A stretch of DNA of 64,000 nucleotides from positions 62,001 through 126,000 of the forward strand of contig NZ_JAGHZS010000007.1 of the NCBI RefSeq assembly GCF_017745275.1. The letters are read 5' to 3'. Numbering within the stretch: the stretch's first letter is position 1; each line of letters opens with the position of its first letter. The position numbers were made by a program, and so were the translations under genes. Below, piece by piece: positions 1 through 9,682 of this stretch. Below the pieces are notes generated by a model. That model saw only the letters and a program-made list of their open reading frames with translations, was not told the DNA's origin and made no database searches. The DNA is from Chitinophaga sp. (GTDB lineage Bacteria > Bacteroidota > Bacteroidia > Chitinophagales > Chitinophagaceae).

Positions 1-1143
1 CAATCCAACGCGTTGTTACAAACGGATTCCGTTTTTGTGAAGCAATATCCTGCTGCCCAAAAAACGGACTCCGTTTTTGCCGTTCAATACCACGCCGGAA
101 AAACCATTGACTCAGTAAGATTTGTTCAATACCATCAGGCGATTCAAAATGGTTCGCTATCGGGTGCAGGCACCAACAGATACATTCCCCGGATATCCTT
201 TCCCAGCTGGCAGTTCCGGCCATCTATACAATTAACCTGGGGACGCAGCGGAACAGATTCTGTGCGGCATACTCCTTTCACCATCGCCTTAAGAGATTCC
301 AGTAACAAACAACAGCCGGATAAAATAAATGAAACAGTGGCCAGGCCAGTAGCCACGAAAACAAATGTGCAACAGCAAGAAACTACCACTGCGCAAACAT
401 CTCCCAATACAAGTACCCAACAACAAAAAAGCAATACCGCGGTTCCGCAACAAACAGCGGCGAATACAAATACGAAGCCACCAATTATCAAACAACACAG
501 CGGTGGGTCAGATCGTACTTCCTGGGTAAAGTCTACCTGGCAAAATATTTTTGATAATCCTTATCAAAGGCCCGCCAGGCAAGGAACAGGAGGCAGGACA
601 GCGCAAGGACCATTCTCTTTCTTACTGAACCTGGGTGTTTCTGCCGATGAAGTATACTACGCGAATCCTACCATTCAAATGGGATTCCCTTTCCTGTATG
701 GCATTGTACAGGGTAGTACCAACTTTAAGCTGGCACAGCTCAGGTTCGGAGCAGGGGTGTCTGCACGTATATCGGAGGATTGGCGTTTGCATCTCCAGGC
801 AACCACCGGTAGTGCGCAGGAACAGCAATTCAACATCGACTCTAACCGCATGCTGATACCCGGTACTATGGAATCCCGCTTAACGAAAATATCCCTGCTG
901 GGCGAAAAGCAGTTGGGGGATCATTTTCGCTTACAAGCCGGTCTTGTATGGAATAGCCAGCAATTGCAATATTCCGTGCCAGGTAAAACGGTGAACCAAA
1001 CACAAATGGCCTACAAGGAGCTGAATATTATTCATGCACCATATACGCTCATCAATTCGGTGAGTGGTGAACGTAATAACAAAGCCTGGATTGGTATCCA
1101 GGTAGGTATCTTTTATAATATAAATTTTAATAAAAGAGAGTAA
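1..1143 (+). CDS. Partial surface/outer-membrane protein with 14-residue TDSV repeats
   Basis: The frame is open to the left edge of the window, so the true start is missing; the TTG at 13 is just an internal codon. The visible N-terminal end has three tandem 14-residue units built around T/I-DSV...QY (period 42 nt, about 10-135). A long Q/T/N-rich low-complexity linker follows (about residues 95-165), then a region of alternating hydrophobic and aromatic residues typical of beta strands, ending in YNINFNKRE. This looks like a repeat or linker region joined to an outer-membrane beta-barrel-like domain. I do not recognise the family, and the function is unknown. It is followed after 66 nt by a methyltransferase on the same strand. 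Confidence 0.7.
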   Translation, partial: QSNALLQTDSVFVKQYPAAQKTDSVFAVQYHAGKTIDSVRFVQYHQAIQNGSLSGAGTNRYIPRISFPSWQFRPSIQLTWGRSGTDSVRHTPFTIALRDSSNKQQPDKINETVARPVATKTNVQQQETTTAQTSPNTSTQQQKSNTAVPQQTAANTNTKPPIIKQHSGGSDRTSWVKSTWQNIFDNPYQRPARQGTGGRTAQGPFSFLLNLGVSADEVYYANPTIQMGFPFLYGIVQGSTNFKLAQLRFGAGVSARISEDWRLHLQATTGSAQEQQFNIDSNRMLIPGTMESRLTKISLLGEKQLGDHFRLQAGLVWNSQQLQYSVPGKTVNQTQMAYKELNIIHAPYTLINSVSGERNNKAWIGIQVGIFYNINFNKRE

Positions 1144-1209
1144 GGGTTTTTAATGAGTTGCGTGTAGTAGTAATGCACAATTTCTTTTTAACATTAAGAT
1201 GGCATTACG

Positions 1210-1983
1210 ATGATCGCATTATTAAAGACGGCAGAAAGAGCGAATAATTCTTCTTACATTAATAATTACGTTTTTCAACGGCATGTATTTGCTTACAGGG
1301 CGATACCTGTTGAACATCTGCAAAACAAGCAGGTACTGGAATTAGGCTGTGGTGAAGGCTATGGAATGGAAATGCTGGCACCACATGTTGCACATTACCT
1401 GGCAGTAGATAAAAAGAAACCGGTTAGTAAATTACCCGCCAATGCCTCCTTTCAGACCTGCAACCTGCCAATACTGACAGGTATTGCAGATAATAGTTAT
1501 GATACGGTGATCTGTTTCCAGGTGATCGAACATATCAAAGATGACAGCGCATTACTCCATGAAATCCGGCGGATACTGAAACCAGGTGGCCGCCTGTTTT
1601 TGACCACTCCTAACCGGTTAATGTCACTCAGCAGAAATCCATTTCATATCAGGGAATATTTACCACGTGAAATGTATGCGCTGGCAAATGCCCATTTCCC
1701 TAAAGCAACGGTAGAGGGCATCTACGGTAATCAGGCTGTTATGACCTACTATGAAGAAAATAAAGCGAGTGTAAACAGGATTACCAGGTGGGATATTTTT
1801 CGGCTGCAATACCGGCTCCCGGCCTTTCTCTTACGGATACCATACTCATTACTCAACAACCTGAATCGATTCCTCTTGCTCAAAAAAATAGAGGACGTCA
1901 CTGCCGGCATTGTACATGATGACTTCTATCAGCATTCCCTGCGGGATGATTGTCTCGATTATTTCGTTACAGCGGTCAAATAG
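1210..1983 (+). CDS. Class I SAM-dependent methyltransferase
   Basis: The 257-residue protein has the SAM-binding glycine loop VLELGCGEG at residues 42-50. It also has the motif ICFQVIEHIKD (about 101-111) and the post-motif LKPGGRLFLTTPN (about 123-135), which is the Methyltransf_11/25 pattern of small-molecule or lipid/sugar methyltransferases. The substrate cannot be read from the sequence; the C-terminal 100 residues are basic and aromatic and look like a substrate lid. The ATG at 1210 leaves 66 nt after the upstream gene. A hairpin at 2011-2034 closes the unit. Confident on fold and chemistry, not on substrate. Confidence 0.9.
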   Translation: MIALLKTAERANNSSYINNYVFQRHVFAYRAIPVEHLQNKQVLELGCGEGYGMEMLAPHVAHYLAVDKKKPVSKLPANASFQTCNLPILTGIADNSYDTVICFQVIEHIKDDSALLHEIRRILKPGGRLFLTTPNRLMSLSRNPFHIREYLPREMYALANAHFPKATVEGIYGNQAVMTYYEENKASVNRITRWDIFRLQYRLPAFLLRIPYSLLNNLNRFLLLKKIEDVTAGIVHDDFYQHSLRDDCLDYFVTAVK

Positions 1984-2010
1984 CTTGTAGCTATTCTTGC
2001 TTATAAATAA

Positions 2011-2034
2011 GCCGTATTGTATTTACAATACGGC
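2011..2034 (+). terminator. Hairpin terminator after the methyltransferase
   Basis: Perfect 11-bp arms (GCCGTATTGTA at 2011-2021, TACAATACGGC at 2024-2034) lie 28 nt after the methyltransferase stop. No strong T-run follows, as is common for Bacteroidota. Confidence 0.6.
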
Positions 2035-2207
2035 ATCTCTGTTTATATAAATCCAGCCACCACGGATATTATAAAACCATGTGCCTGCTATTTACGGCTG
2101 CCTGTGCTTTGAAAATTCACCTGATTATTGTAATTTGTACGAACAATTGGTTGTTTTGTTCATACAAAGTATGTTTTTACGGGTTCCATTTATTAAATAG
2201 CAGCGTT

Positions 2208-3236
2208 ATGGCCATCTTTCAGACTTTATTCCACGAGATCATTGGTTTCTTCGGCATTTCTCAATTAATAGAAATATGCAAAACCGGTGATTACAAAGTG
2301 TTGCTCACGTTAAACGGGATCTTCTCGGTTATTTCTCCCTTAATACCTTTCCTGTTATTACTGGAAATTTTCCGGGCTATTTTCTACAAACGGTTTAAGA
2401 TTGAAGACTACAAAATGCCCTTCTTCATCTTTGTGGCTAACCGTTTTATTTCCCGGTTTATCTCCATTGCTGCCGTGGCATTCTGCATTGGCGTGTTGGA
2501 AAAATATGCGTTGTTCCAGACTTCCCTGAAATGGTATTGGTTCATTTACGGCTATATCGTATGGGAATTTTCACATTTTATCTATCACTATTTCGGTCAT
2601 AAGGTGCGCCTGTTCTGGTGTTTGCATTCCACTCACCACGCGCCGGAAACCATGAACCTTTCTGTTACCTACGCGCATTTCTTCCTGGAAGCGCCTTATG
2701 CGGATGTAATCCGTACCAGCATCTGTATTTTGATGGGGGTAAATCCGCCGTTATTATTCATCATTATGTTCATTGATGGTACCTGGGGTTCGTTTATCCA
2801 TGTGGGTGAGAACATGATCAAAGACGGCCGCCTGGGCTTTTTAAATAAGATTATCCTGACACCTTCGCACCACCGGGTACATCACGCGAAGAATCCATTA
2901 TACATGGATACCAATTTCTGCAACCTGCTCAACATCTGGGATAAAGTATTTGGCACCTTCCAGAACGAAAAAAGAGAGCTGCAGATTGAGTATGGCATCT
3001 CCCGGGAAATCAATTACAATAACTTCCTCGACGTATATTTCGGTGAGCTGTATTGCTTATGGAAGGATATTTACAAAGCACCGGGTATCAGGAATAAATT
3101 CCTCTACATCGTAATGCCACCGGGATGGAGCCATACCGGTGAACATAAAACTGCGAAAGTAGTAAAACGGGAATACCTGGAGCAGGCCAGCCACAAAGAA
3201 GCTTATCTTCAACAACGGGTGGATCAGGTCATCTGA
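2208..3236 (+). CDS. Sterol desaturase / fatty acid hydroxylase family membrane protein
   Basis: A di-iron membrane hydroxylase of the fatty acid hydroxylase superfamily (342 residues). With the start at the ATG at 2208, the histidine boxes are HFIYH (about 123-127), HSTHH (about 140-144) and HHRVHH (about 221-226), embedded among hydrophobic segments. The family uses a di-iron centre to hydroxylate or desaturate lipid chains at the inner membrane. The frame extends upstream to 2079, but those 43 residues are cysteine-rich and atypical, so I prefer 2208 (MAIFQTLFHEI). The 3' end overlaps the convergent metallophosphoesterase by 13 nt. Substrate unknown; ornithine-lipid, sphingolipid or carotenoid hydroxylation are all possible. 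Confidence 0.85.
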   Translation: MAIFQTLFHEIIGFFGISQLIEICKTGDYKVLLTLNGIFSVISPLIPFLLLLEIFRAIFYKRFKIEDYKMPFFIFVANRFISRFISIAAVAFCIGVLEKYALFQTSLKWYWFIYGYIVWEFSHFIYHYFGHKVRLFWCLHSTHHAPETMNLSVTYAHFFLEAPYADVIRTSICILMGVNPPLLFIIMFIDGTWGSFIHVGENMIKDGRLGFLNKIILTPSHHRVHHAKNPLYMDTNFCNLLNIWDKVFGTFQNEKRELQIEYGISREINYNNFLDVYFGELYCLWKDIYKAPGIRNKFLYIVMPPGWSHTGEHKTAKVVKREYLEQASHKEAYLQQRVDQVI

Positions 3237-4396
3237 TCAAACAGGTAATAGAGAGGCGACTCTTCCAGTACCACGCGTATTGGCCCGGTGTCGCCGCTGC
3301 GCCATTTAATCAGGCGGATAAAGCCTTCGGCTATTTCAATGCCGGTAATATCGCCATCGCTGAAGCAACAGCAGCCGGTATTGAAGTAGGAGGGATGCGC
3401 CATGGTTTTTACAAACTGTTTGCCTGCATAGGCGGCTTGTTTGTCTGATAAGGCTTTTTGTAAGATGTATACCTCCGCTTCATTTCCTTTGCTGCGGGCT
3501 CTTTCCAGTTGCTTTGTGAGGCGGTCTATGTGATCCAGTGAAGCAAATACGGGTTTATGGGTATGCCCGGAAATCAGGAAAGTGCGTGCATATTGCATAC
3601 TCCACTCGTACATCATGATATTGTGCCGGTCTGCCAGTTCAAAGGAGTCGGAGAGAGTATCGGCACGTATGTCGAAGAAGCGCTGTATAGGTGTCCACAC
3701 TGCTGCTACAAACCATTTGCTGAATGCGTTGCCATCACTGCGCAGGTCGCCCTGGTGGCCATGTGTGAGGAACACGTTGAACTCCGTTTGTTCGTATTGT
3801 GTTTGCAGTATAATGCCCTCATATACTTTTAACTTCTTTCCAAATATTGGTTTTAGGAACTGGAGCCGGGGTACTTTATAATGCCATTGCAGGTCGTGGT
3901 TACCAAATATACGGTAGTAGCGCTTTTGCTGCTGAAAACGGGCCTCTTCCTGCAACGTGGCATGATTGGCTGCCATCACCTTTGCAGGCGTACATTCCCA
4001 TAATTCTTCACAGTCACCCAGGTTAATAAACGTATAGCCTTCCCCGTAGTAATAGCGGAGTGCATGGCAATAATTTTGTTCTGCCGCCATGAAATCATCT
4101 GCGCCATCTTTACCGCCTTTATGCTGATCGGAGAAAATGATGAAGCGATCCTGTTCGTAGTTGAACGGAATCACCACGCCCGAATGCCGTTTACCTTGTA
4201 ATATCTCTTCCTGTAGCCGTGATAGAGAAGCAAATACCTGTGGACGGCTGGGTTGGGAAGAAAAACGGTTAGAGAGCCATATAATAGGGCGTTGCAGGAT
4301 GCGTTTCAGTGGATTTGGCACGTACGGATCATTTAAATAAGGCAATGGTAGCCACGCACAAAATGAGCGGCTATAGATAACCGCTCCCATTGTCAT
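3224..4396 (-). CDS. Calcineurin-like metallophosphoesterase
   Basis: The 390-residue protein carries the metal-binding series DQH (90-92), GDCEE (127-131), GNHD (165-168), HGHQ and GHTHK (about 277-281), which defines the binuclear-metal calcineurin-like phosphoesterase fold. No signal peptide is evident. The substrate is not predictable; the family includes nucleotide, phospholipid and lipid-A precursor hydrolases. Starts are possible at 4396 or 4390. It lies 32 nt downstream of the cold-shock gene on the same strand, so it may be cotranscribed with it. Its 3' end overlaps the convergent hydroxylase gene. Confidence 0.88.
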   Translation of the reverse strand: MTMGAVIYSRSFCAWLPLPYLNDPYVPNPLKRILQRPIIWLSNRFSSQPSRPQVFASLSRLQEEILQGKRHSGVVIPFNYEQDRFIIFSDQHKGGKDGADDFMAAEQNYCHALRYYYGEGYTFINLGDCEELWECTPAKVMAANHATLQEEARFQQQKRYYRIFGNHDLQWHYKVPRLQFLKPIFGKKLKVYEGIILQTQYEQTEFNVFLTHGHQGDLRSDGNAFSKWFVAAVWTPIQRFFDIRADTLSDSFELADRHNIMMYEWSMQYARTFLISGHTHKPVFASLDHIDRLTKQLERARSKGNEAEVYILQKALSDKQAAYAGKQFVKTMAHPSYFNTGCCCFSDGDITGIEIAEGFIRLIKWRSGDTGPIRVVLEESPLYYLFDQMT

Positions 4397-4428
4397 TTAT
4401 TTCAAAGGCATGCCTGCAGGTGCAGGAA

Positions 4429-4890
4429 TTAAGCCTTCACTTCTTTTTTTACGTTCACAGCGCTCGGACCTTTCTGTCCACGCTCTACTTCGAATGTCAC
4501 CTTGTCTCTTTCTTTGATCGGCTCTGTTAACTGATTAATGTGAACGAACACACTATCCTGTGTTTGCTGATCAATAATAAATCCATAACCTTTGGATTCA
4601 TTGAAAAATTTTACGACACCTCTGCGGATTAGTTCTTCCGGTGCAACTGGTTCATGACGGGTAGCACCCAGCTGAATGTCTTCCACATTGATTTCCTTTC
4701 TTTTGCTTGGGTCTGGCGGCGTATCGGTAATGTTACCGTTTTCGTCAATGTACGCCATCATGTCTTCCAGACTCTTTCCTTTTCCGCTGTTTGCTTTGCG
4801 TTCTTCCTTTCTTTCTGCCTTCTCCTGGCGCTGTTGTGCCTTTTTCTTTTGCTGCTCTTTTTTACCAAACGTTTCCTGGGATCTGGCCAT
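4429..4890 (-). CDS. Cold-shock domain protein with basic N-terminal extension
   Basis: A 153-residue protein with a C-terminal cold-shock domain (about 91-150). It contains the RNP1-like GYGFI (101-105) and RNP2-like SVFVHI (113-118) motifs that bind single-stranded nucleic acid. The first 40 residues are almost entirely K/E/Q/R and probably form a charged helix or disordered tail, followed by an acidic linker. This long form is typical of Bacteroidota and about twice the length of CspA. Likely role: RNA chaperone. It precedes the metallophosphoesterase in the same direction. Confidence 0.9.
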   Translation of the reverse strand: MARSQETFGKKEQQKKKAQQRQEKAERKEERKANSGKGKSLEDMMAYIDENGNITDTPPDPSKRKEINVEDIQLGATRHEPVAPEELIRRGVVKFFNESKGYGFIIDQQTQDSVFVHINQLTEPIKERDKVTFEVERGQKGPSAVNVKKEVKA

Positions 4891-5179
4891 ATTTTGAAAA
4901 TAAGTTTTGTTGGATCACGAAGATCGGTTTTTTTTAGTTAGCATCCCGGAATTATCCTGTTGGCTGCCTGCTGTGTATCGGCTGTGCTGCGCTGTATTTC
5001 GCCATGGAGGCTGTTTTATGCGTTAAATCCGCTTCTGATTATATTTCTTCATAAGGCGTTACCACCCTTCACATTAACATTATCTTATATCATATTTACC
5101 TTAGATTAGCTGATTGGTTTTTGACATTATCAACAAAATCAGACCAGGCAAAAAGCCTGTTCAAACATTTAAAAAGCTT

Positions 5180-8100
5180 ATGATGAAAAAACAAGCCCTG
5201 ATCCTGTTGGCCTCCCTGCTGGCCAAACAGGCAATGGCACAGGTAGATGCTGGCCTGTTTCGCTATCCTGATGTATCCCGGACCCAAATTGCATTCTCCT
5301 ATGCAAATGATATCTGGATCGTTCCCAAAACCGGCGGTACCGCCATTAAACTCATTTCTCCTCCCGGCGTGGAAAGCTTTCCGCGGTTTTCGCCCGATGG
5401 CAGCCAACTGGCCTTCAGCGGTAATTACGATGGCAACACCGACGTATACCTGTTACCGGTAGCTGGCGGCATCCCGCTGCGACTCACCCAGTACGGTGGC
5501 GCCGACCGGGTAGTAGGCTGGACCCGCGATGGTAAACAGGTGCTCTTTGCATCGGGGAGAGAAAGTACCAAAGAACGCTTCAACCAGTTTTATACCATCT
5601 CCGATAAAGGCGGCGCCGCTACCAAACTGCCACTGGCCTACGCTGAATTCGGCTCTTATTCGCCTGATGGCAGCAAAATAGCCGTCACTACCCGCTCTCA
5701 GTCGTTCCGTAACTGGAAACGCTACCGCGGCGGTATGAAAGCAGATATTCATGTGTTCGACTTCGCCCGGCAAACAGATGAAAACATTTCCGCCAAAAGC
5801 GAAGCCGGCGACGAATTCCCGATGTGGTACAACAACTACATCTACTTCCTGTCGGACCGTGGCGCTGAGAAACGCATGAACCTCTGGCGATACGATACCA
5901 ACACCAAAGCCTGTGAACAAATTACAGCCTATAAAGACTACGATGTACACTTCCCGTCTATAGGCCCTGAGGATATCGTGTATGAAGCCAATGGCAGGTT
6001 ATACCTGATGTCGCTCGCCAATCAGCAGTCCACCGAAGTAAAGATCTCCGTGAACACTGATATGACGGCCATGAAACCACGTATCATACACCCAACAAAA
6101 TATATCCAGTCGGCCACTATCAGCCCCGATGGGCAGAGAGCACTCCTCAGTGCCCGCGGCGACGTATTTTCTGTACCCGCTGTCAACGGTTATGTGAAAG
6201 ACCTCACCCGTACCAGCGGCGCCGCAGAACGCTATCCCGTATGGTCGCCCGATGGGAAGCACATCGCCTGGTGGAGCGATCAATCCGGCGAATATGAACT
6301 GTGGCTGGCCCCCGCCGGCAAAGAAAATGAAGCCAGGCAAATTACCCACTACGGCGCCGGCTACCGCTACCGCCCTTACTGGTCGCCGGATAGCAAACAG
6401 TTGGCGTTTATCGACCAGGCCCTGAAAATGTGGGTGCTCGATGTCAACACCGGTAAAACTACCGCCATAGATCAGGCCCTCCGCTATTCCCCGGATGTGC
6501 TGGAAGGCTTCCGCTTCAGCTGGAGCCCTGATAGCCGCTGGATTACCTATAGCCGCGACCTTGACAACCTGCACGAAGCCGTGTTTTTATTCGATACCAA
6601 AAATAATCAGCGTCACCAGGTCACCAGCGGATTCTACGAGTGCGCCAGGCCCATATTTGACGAAGAAGGCAAGTACCTCTATGTACTCACCAACCAATCC
6701 TTTAAGCCTACCTACAGCGCCATAGATAATACTTTCATCTACGCCAACGCCGGCCTGTTGGGCGTAATAGGGCTGGAGAAATCAACGCCTTCCCTGCTGG
6801 CTACCCGCAACGATGCAGTAGCAGTGAAAGACGGGAAAAAAGAACCCTCGCCTGCAGCGAAAGAAAAAGGTAAAAAGGAAAAATCTTCCAAAGAAAAAAA
6901 AGAAACACCAGCGCCGGAAACCAAGCCCACGGCTATTGACCTGGATAACATGGAAGCCCGGATGGAACTGTTGCCCATCCCCGGTGGTATTTATTCCCGC
7001 CTCGGCGCTACCAAAGGAAAAATCCTGTTTCTCAGCAGCACTCCACCTGAGGACGAAGAAAGCAGCGGCGATGCTACCCTGCAATACTATGATATCGCCA
7101 CCAAACAGGTGAAGACCATCATCAAAAATCCCGGCAACTACGAAATCTCCGCCGATGGTAACAAAATACTGATCAACAGCGGCCCCTATGGAATCATAGA
7201 GCCGGCTGAAAACCAGAAAATAGATACCGCTATGCGCGTGGAAGAAATGGAAATGACGGTGAATCCAAAAGAAGAATGGAAGCAACTGTTCACGGACAGC
7301 TGGCGCATGGAAAGAGATTTCTTCTATGATCCGCACATGCATGGGGTGGACTGGAATGCCGTAAAAGATAAATACCTCCACCTGCTGGAAGGCGCCCGCA
7401 CCCGTGAAGAAGTGAGCTTTGTGATCAATGAATTGCTGGGAGAATTAAATGCGTCTCATGCGTATAATTTTGGCGGAGACCTGGAAAGCGGGAAGACCGA
7501 AAATGTAGGCTACCTCGGGGTCGACTGGCAGGCAGATGGCAACTACTATAAAATTAAAAGAATTATCCGCGGCGCTCCCTGGAATGCGGAAGTCCGCAAT
7601 CCACTGGACGAACCTGGTCTGAACGTCAAAGAAGGTGATTATATCCTGGCAGTAAACGGTGTGCCACTAACCACCGCGCAGGAACCTTTCAACGCCTTTC
7701 AATCACAGGCAGGCAAAGTAATAGAACTGACCTATAATAGCCAACCCTCTTTCAGTGGCGCTAAAACAGCCATTGTAAAAACATTGGGTAGTGAATACAG
7801 GCTGCGTCACCTGGCCTGGATAGAGAGCAATCGCAAACGTATTGCAGAAGCCACCAACAACCAGGTAGGATACATTTTTGTGCCCAGCACCGGCATCGAC
7901 GGACAGACAGAACTGATCCGGCAATTCAATGCACAATGGGATAAAGCAGCGTTGGTGATTGATGAACGTTTCAACAATGGTGGCCAGGTACCGGATCGTT
8001 TCATTGAAATGCTGAATCGCAAGCCACTGGCATATTGGGCGGTTCGCGACGGAAAGCCTTCTCCATGGCCTTCATTCGCACACTTCGGCCCCAAAGTGAT

Positions 8101-8458
8101 GCTCATCAATGGCTGGAGTGGTTCCGGCGGCGATGCTTTCCCTGACTACTTCCGCAAAGCTGCGCTGGGCCCCATTATTGGTACCCGCACCTGGGGCGGC
8201 CTCATAGGCATCAGCGGCACGCCTGCATTGATTGATGGCGGCGCGATCACGGTGCCTTCTTTCCGGATGTACGAAAACAATAGTACCTGGTTCCGTGAAG
8301 GACATGGAGTGGATCCCGACATTGCAGTAGATGAAAACCTCGGCGACATGGCCAAAGGAGTAGATCCGCAAATTGAAAGAGCCATTGTTGAAATTAAAAA
8401 ACTGTTGCAGACAAAACCTTATACAGCGCCTGCACCACCACCATATGAAGCAAGATAA
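5180..8458 (+). CDS. Tricorn-like S41 peptidase (secreted)
   Basis: A 1092-residue protein with a signal peptide (KKQALILLASLLAKQAMAQ). The first 600 residues are WD40/PD40-type propeller repeats (repeated SPDG/SPDS...W/A motifs). A lysine/glutamate-rich insert lies near residues 555-590. Then come the tricorn core, a PDZ-like segment (GDYILAVNGVPL) and the S41 peptidase domain with the nucleophile motif SGSGGD. Family knowledge points to a large oligomeric peptidase degrading oligopeptides, here probably periplasmic. The open frame starts at a TTG at 5114, but the ATG pair at 5180/5183 gives a clean signal peptide. Monocistronic; a hairpin follows. Confidence 0.92.
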   Translation: MMKKQALILLASLLAKQAMAQVDAGLFRYPDVSRTQIAFSYANDIWIVPKTGGTAIKLISPPGVESFPRFSPDGSQLAFSGNYDGNTDVYLLPVAGGIPLRLTQYGGADRVVGWTRDGKQVLFASGRESTKERFNQFYTISDKGGAATKLPLAYAEFGSYSPDGSKIAVTTRSQSFRNWKRYRGGMKADIHVFDFARQTDENISAKSEAGDEFPMWYNNYIYFLSDRGAEKRMNLWRYDTNTKACEQITAYKDYDVHFPSIGPEDIVYEANGRLYLMSLANQQSTEVKISVNTDMTAMKPRIIHPTKYIQSATISPDGQRALLSARGDVFSVPAVNGYVKDLTRTSGAAERYPVWSPDGKHIAWWSDQSGEYELWLAPAGKENEARQITHYGAGYRYRPYWSPDSKQLAFIDQALKMWVLDVNTGKTTAIDQALRYSPDVLEGFRFSWSPDSRWITYSRDLDNLHEAVFLFDTKNNQRHQVTSGFYECARPIFDEEGKYLYVLTNQSFKPTYSAIDNTFIYANAGLLGVIGLEKSTPSLLATRNDAVAVKDGKKEPSPAAKEKGKKEKSSKEKKETPAPETKPTAIDLDNMEARMELLPIPGGIYSRLGATKGKILFLSSTPPEDEESSGDATLQYYDIATKQVKTIIKNPGNYEISADGNKILINSGPYGIIEPAENQKIDTAMRVEEMEMTVNPKEEWKQLFTDSWRMERDFFYDPHMHGVDWNAVKDKYLHLLEGARTREEVSFVINELLGELNASHAYNFGGDLESGKTENVGYLGVDWQADGNYYKIKRIIRGAPWNAEVRNPLDEPGLNVKEGDYILAVNGVPLTTAQEPFNAFQSQAGKVIELTYNSQPSFSGAKTAIVKTLGSEYRLRHLAWIESNRKRIAEATNNQVGYIFVPSTGIDGQTELIRQFNAQWDKAALVIDERFNNGGQVPDRFIEMLNRKPLAYWAVRDGKPSPWPSFAHFGPKVMLINGWSGSGGDAFPDYFRKAALGPIIGTRTWGGLIGISGTPALIDGGAITVPSFRMYENNSTWFREGHGVDPDIAVDENLGDMAKGVDPQIERAIVEIKKLLQTKPYTAPAPPPYEAR

Positions 8459-8465
8459 AAGAAGA

Positions 8466-8498
8466 GGGATGATAGCCAATAAACGCGGCTATCATCCC
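8466..8498 (+). terminator. Hairpin terminator between tricorn-like gene and DUF6268 gene
   Basis: 12-bp perfect arms GGGATGATAGCC (8466-8477) and GGCTATCATCCC (8487-8498) lie between two convergent genes, so it may work in both directions. Confidence 0.65.
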
Positions 8499-8519
8499 TT
8501 ATATATATGGAAGCAATGT

Positions 8520-9500
8520 TTACCTGCGTTTCGGCTGGAAATTCCATCTTAACCCACCACTGAAAAAGTAGTTAGTCGCCAGTCGCGCATTAGGTCTGTC
8601 CTTAAACATCTCCGATAATTTCTTCTCGGAAAAACTCGTTTCATTTAACAAAATACTGCCACCTGCTGCCACAAAATCAATATGCTTTGTCAGGTGCCAG
8701 GTGTTTTCAAGTGCCACAGTCATTTCCGTATGTCCCATGAGACGTTTTTTATCATTCATTCTTTTTACATCGTAAGCCGCGCCCTGCATGCGGAAGGCCA
8801 GCGCCAGATCAGTGTGTTTATTCAACGCTGTGCTCACACTTAATTTTTCCGGGAAATTAAGGTCAAGCCGGTATTTATTATCGGACTGCCATCTTACGAG
8901 GAAAGCGGGTAACAGCATAGGCGTACCAAAGGTATTGGTAAACATGGCACCTACACCATATGAGAAATTGCGGTTCTTTTGTTTCACAAATAACAGGCCG
9001 CCATTTACAAAAATATCATGCTGATCTATTTCTTCCATATCAGTAAAAAGCCCTACAGACACCATTCCTACCATTCCCCATTTCTTGTTGATACTACGGA
9101 AATGTTGCAATGCCAGTTGTGTTCCCAGTAATTCTTCCGGGAATATTTTTTTATCATAATCGCTGTTGGAAAGTTTGGTATAACTGCCGGAAGCCGCCAG
9201 GGTCCAGTTTCTTACCTTACCGGTAACCGTATCTACACGGCTGCTCAGCATAAACATCGCGCCGAAATTATAGCGTACCTGCGAGGTGGTAGAATGTGTT
9301 TTCACACTGTCTTCCGGCCTGATATAGCGGGAGGAAGGCAGATAATCTACACTCACGGCCATGCCGGGAGCATTAAGTGATGTGGCGCCCAGCTGCGCCC
9401 ATAGGCGTTGTGCAGGCGTGAAAGATAATAAGGCGAATAACAAACAGGTGTAACCTTTCTTTTGATTCGACGATTGTAGGTGTGTTGGCTTACGGCTCAT
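8520..9500 (-). CDS. DUF6268-like outer-membrane beta-barrel protein
   Basis: The 326-residue protein has a long N-region and a signal peptide ending near residue 36 (LWAQ). The body consists of alternating hydrophobic strands (YNFGAMFMLSS, GGLLFVKQKNRNFSYGVGAMF) and ends in a barrel-like FFSGGLRWNFQPKR. It resembles the DUF6268 proteins of Bacteroidota; this family assignment is from pattern recall and moderate in confidence. Function unknown; location probably the outer membrane. It stands alone between two terminator-like hairpins. Confidence 0.7.
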   Translation of the reverse strand: MSRKPTHLQSSNQKKGYTCLLFALLSFTPAQRLWAQLGATSLNAPGMAVSVDYLPSSRYIRPEDSVKTHSTTSQVRYNFGAMFMLSSRVDTVTGKVRNWTLAASGSYTKLSNSDYDKKIFPEELLGTQLALQHFRSINKKWGMVGMVSVGLFTDMEEIDQHDIFVNGGLLFVKQKNRNFSYGVGAMFTNTFGTPMLLPAFLVRWQSDNKYRLDLNFPEKLSVSTALNKHTDLALAFRMQGAAYDVKRMNDKKRLMGHTEMTVALENTWHLTKHIDFVAAGGSILLNETSFSEKKLSEMFKDRPNARLATNYFFSGGLRWNFQPKRR

Positions 9501-9628
9501 AATAGTGTACTTTCTTAAAATAATTTTTTCTTGCTTTAGAGTACGACAGCATGCCTGCCTTATACCCCTACGCGGAGATAAAAATTAATTTTCGAAAGAT
9601 GGGATCCCGAACCGTGCTATATATAATA

Positions 9629-9660
9629 CAAGAGGGGCGCCGGATAACCGACACCCCTTG
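9629..9660 (-). terminator. Hairpin downstream of fabF
   Basis: Imperfect GC-rich hairpin with outer arms CAAG(A)GGGG / CCCCTTG and inner CCGG/CCG(A) pairing, 22 nt after the fabF stop. An AT-rich tract follows on the minus strand. A run of seven T on the plus side means it could also stop plus-strand transcription. Confidence 0.55.
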
Positions 9661-9682
9661 ATTTTTTTCACTAATAGTTTTT

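Noticed and set aside
5453..7381. Several 160-200-codon minus-strand frames inside the tricorn-like gene
   Set aside because: All lie antisense to a continuous 1092-residue protein with clear motifs; codon bias effect.
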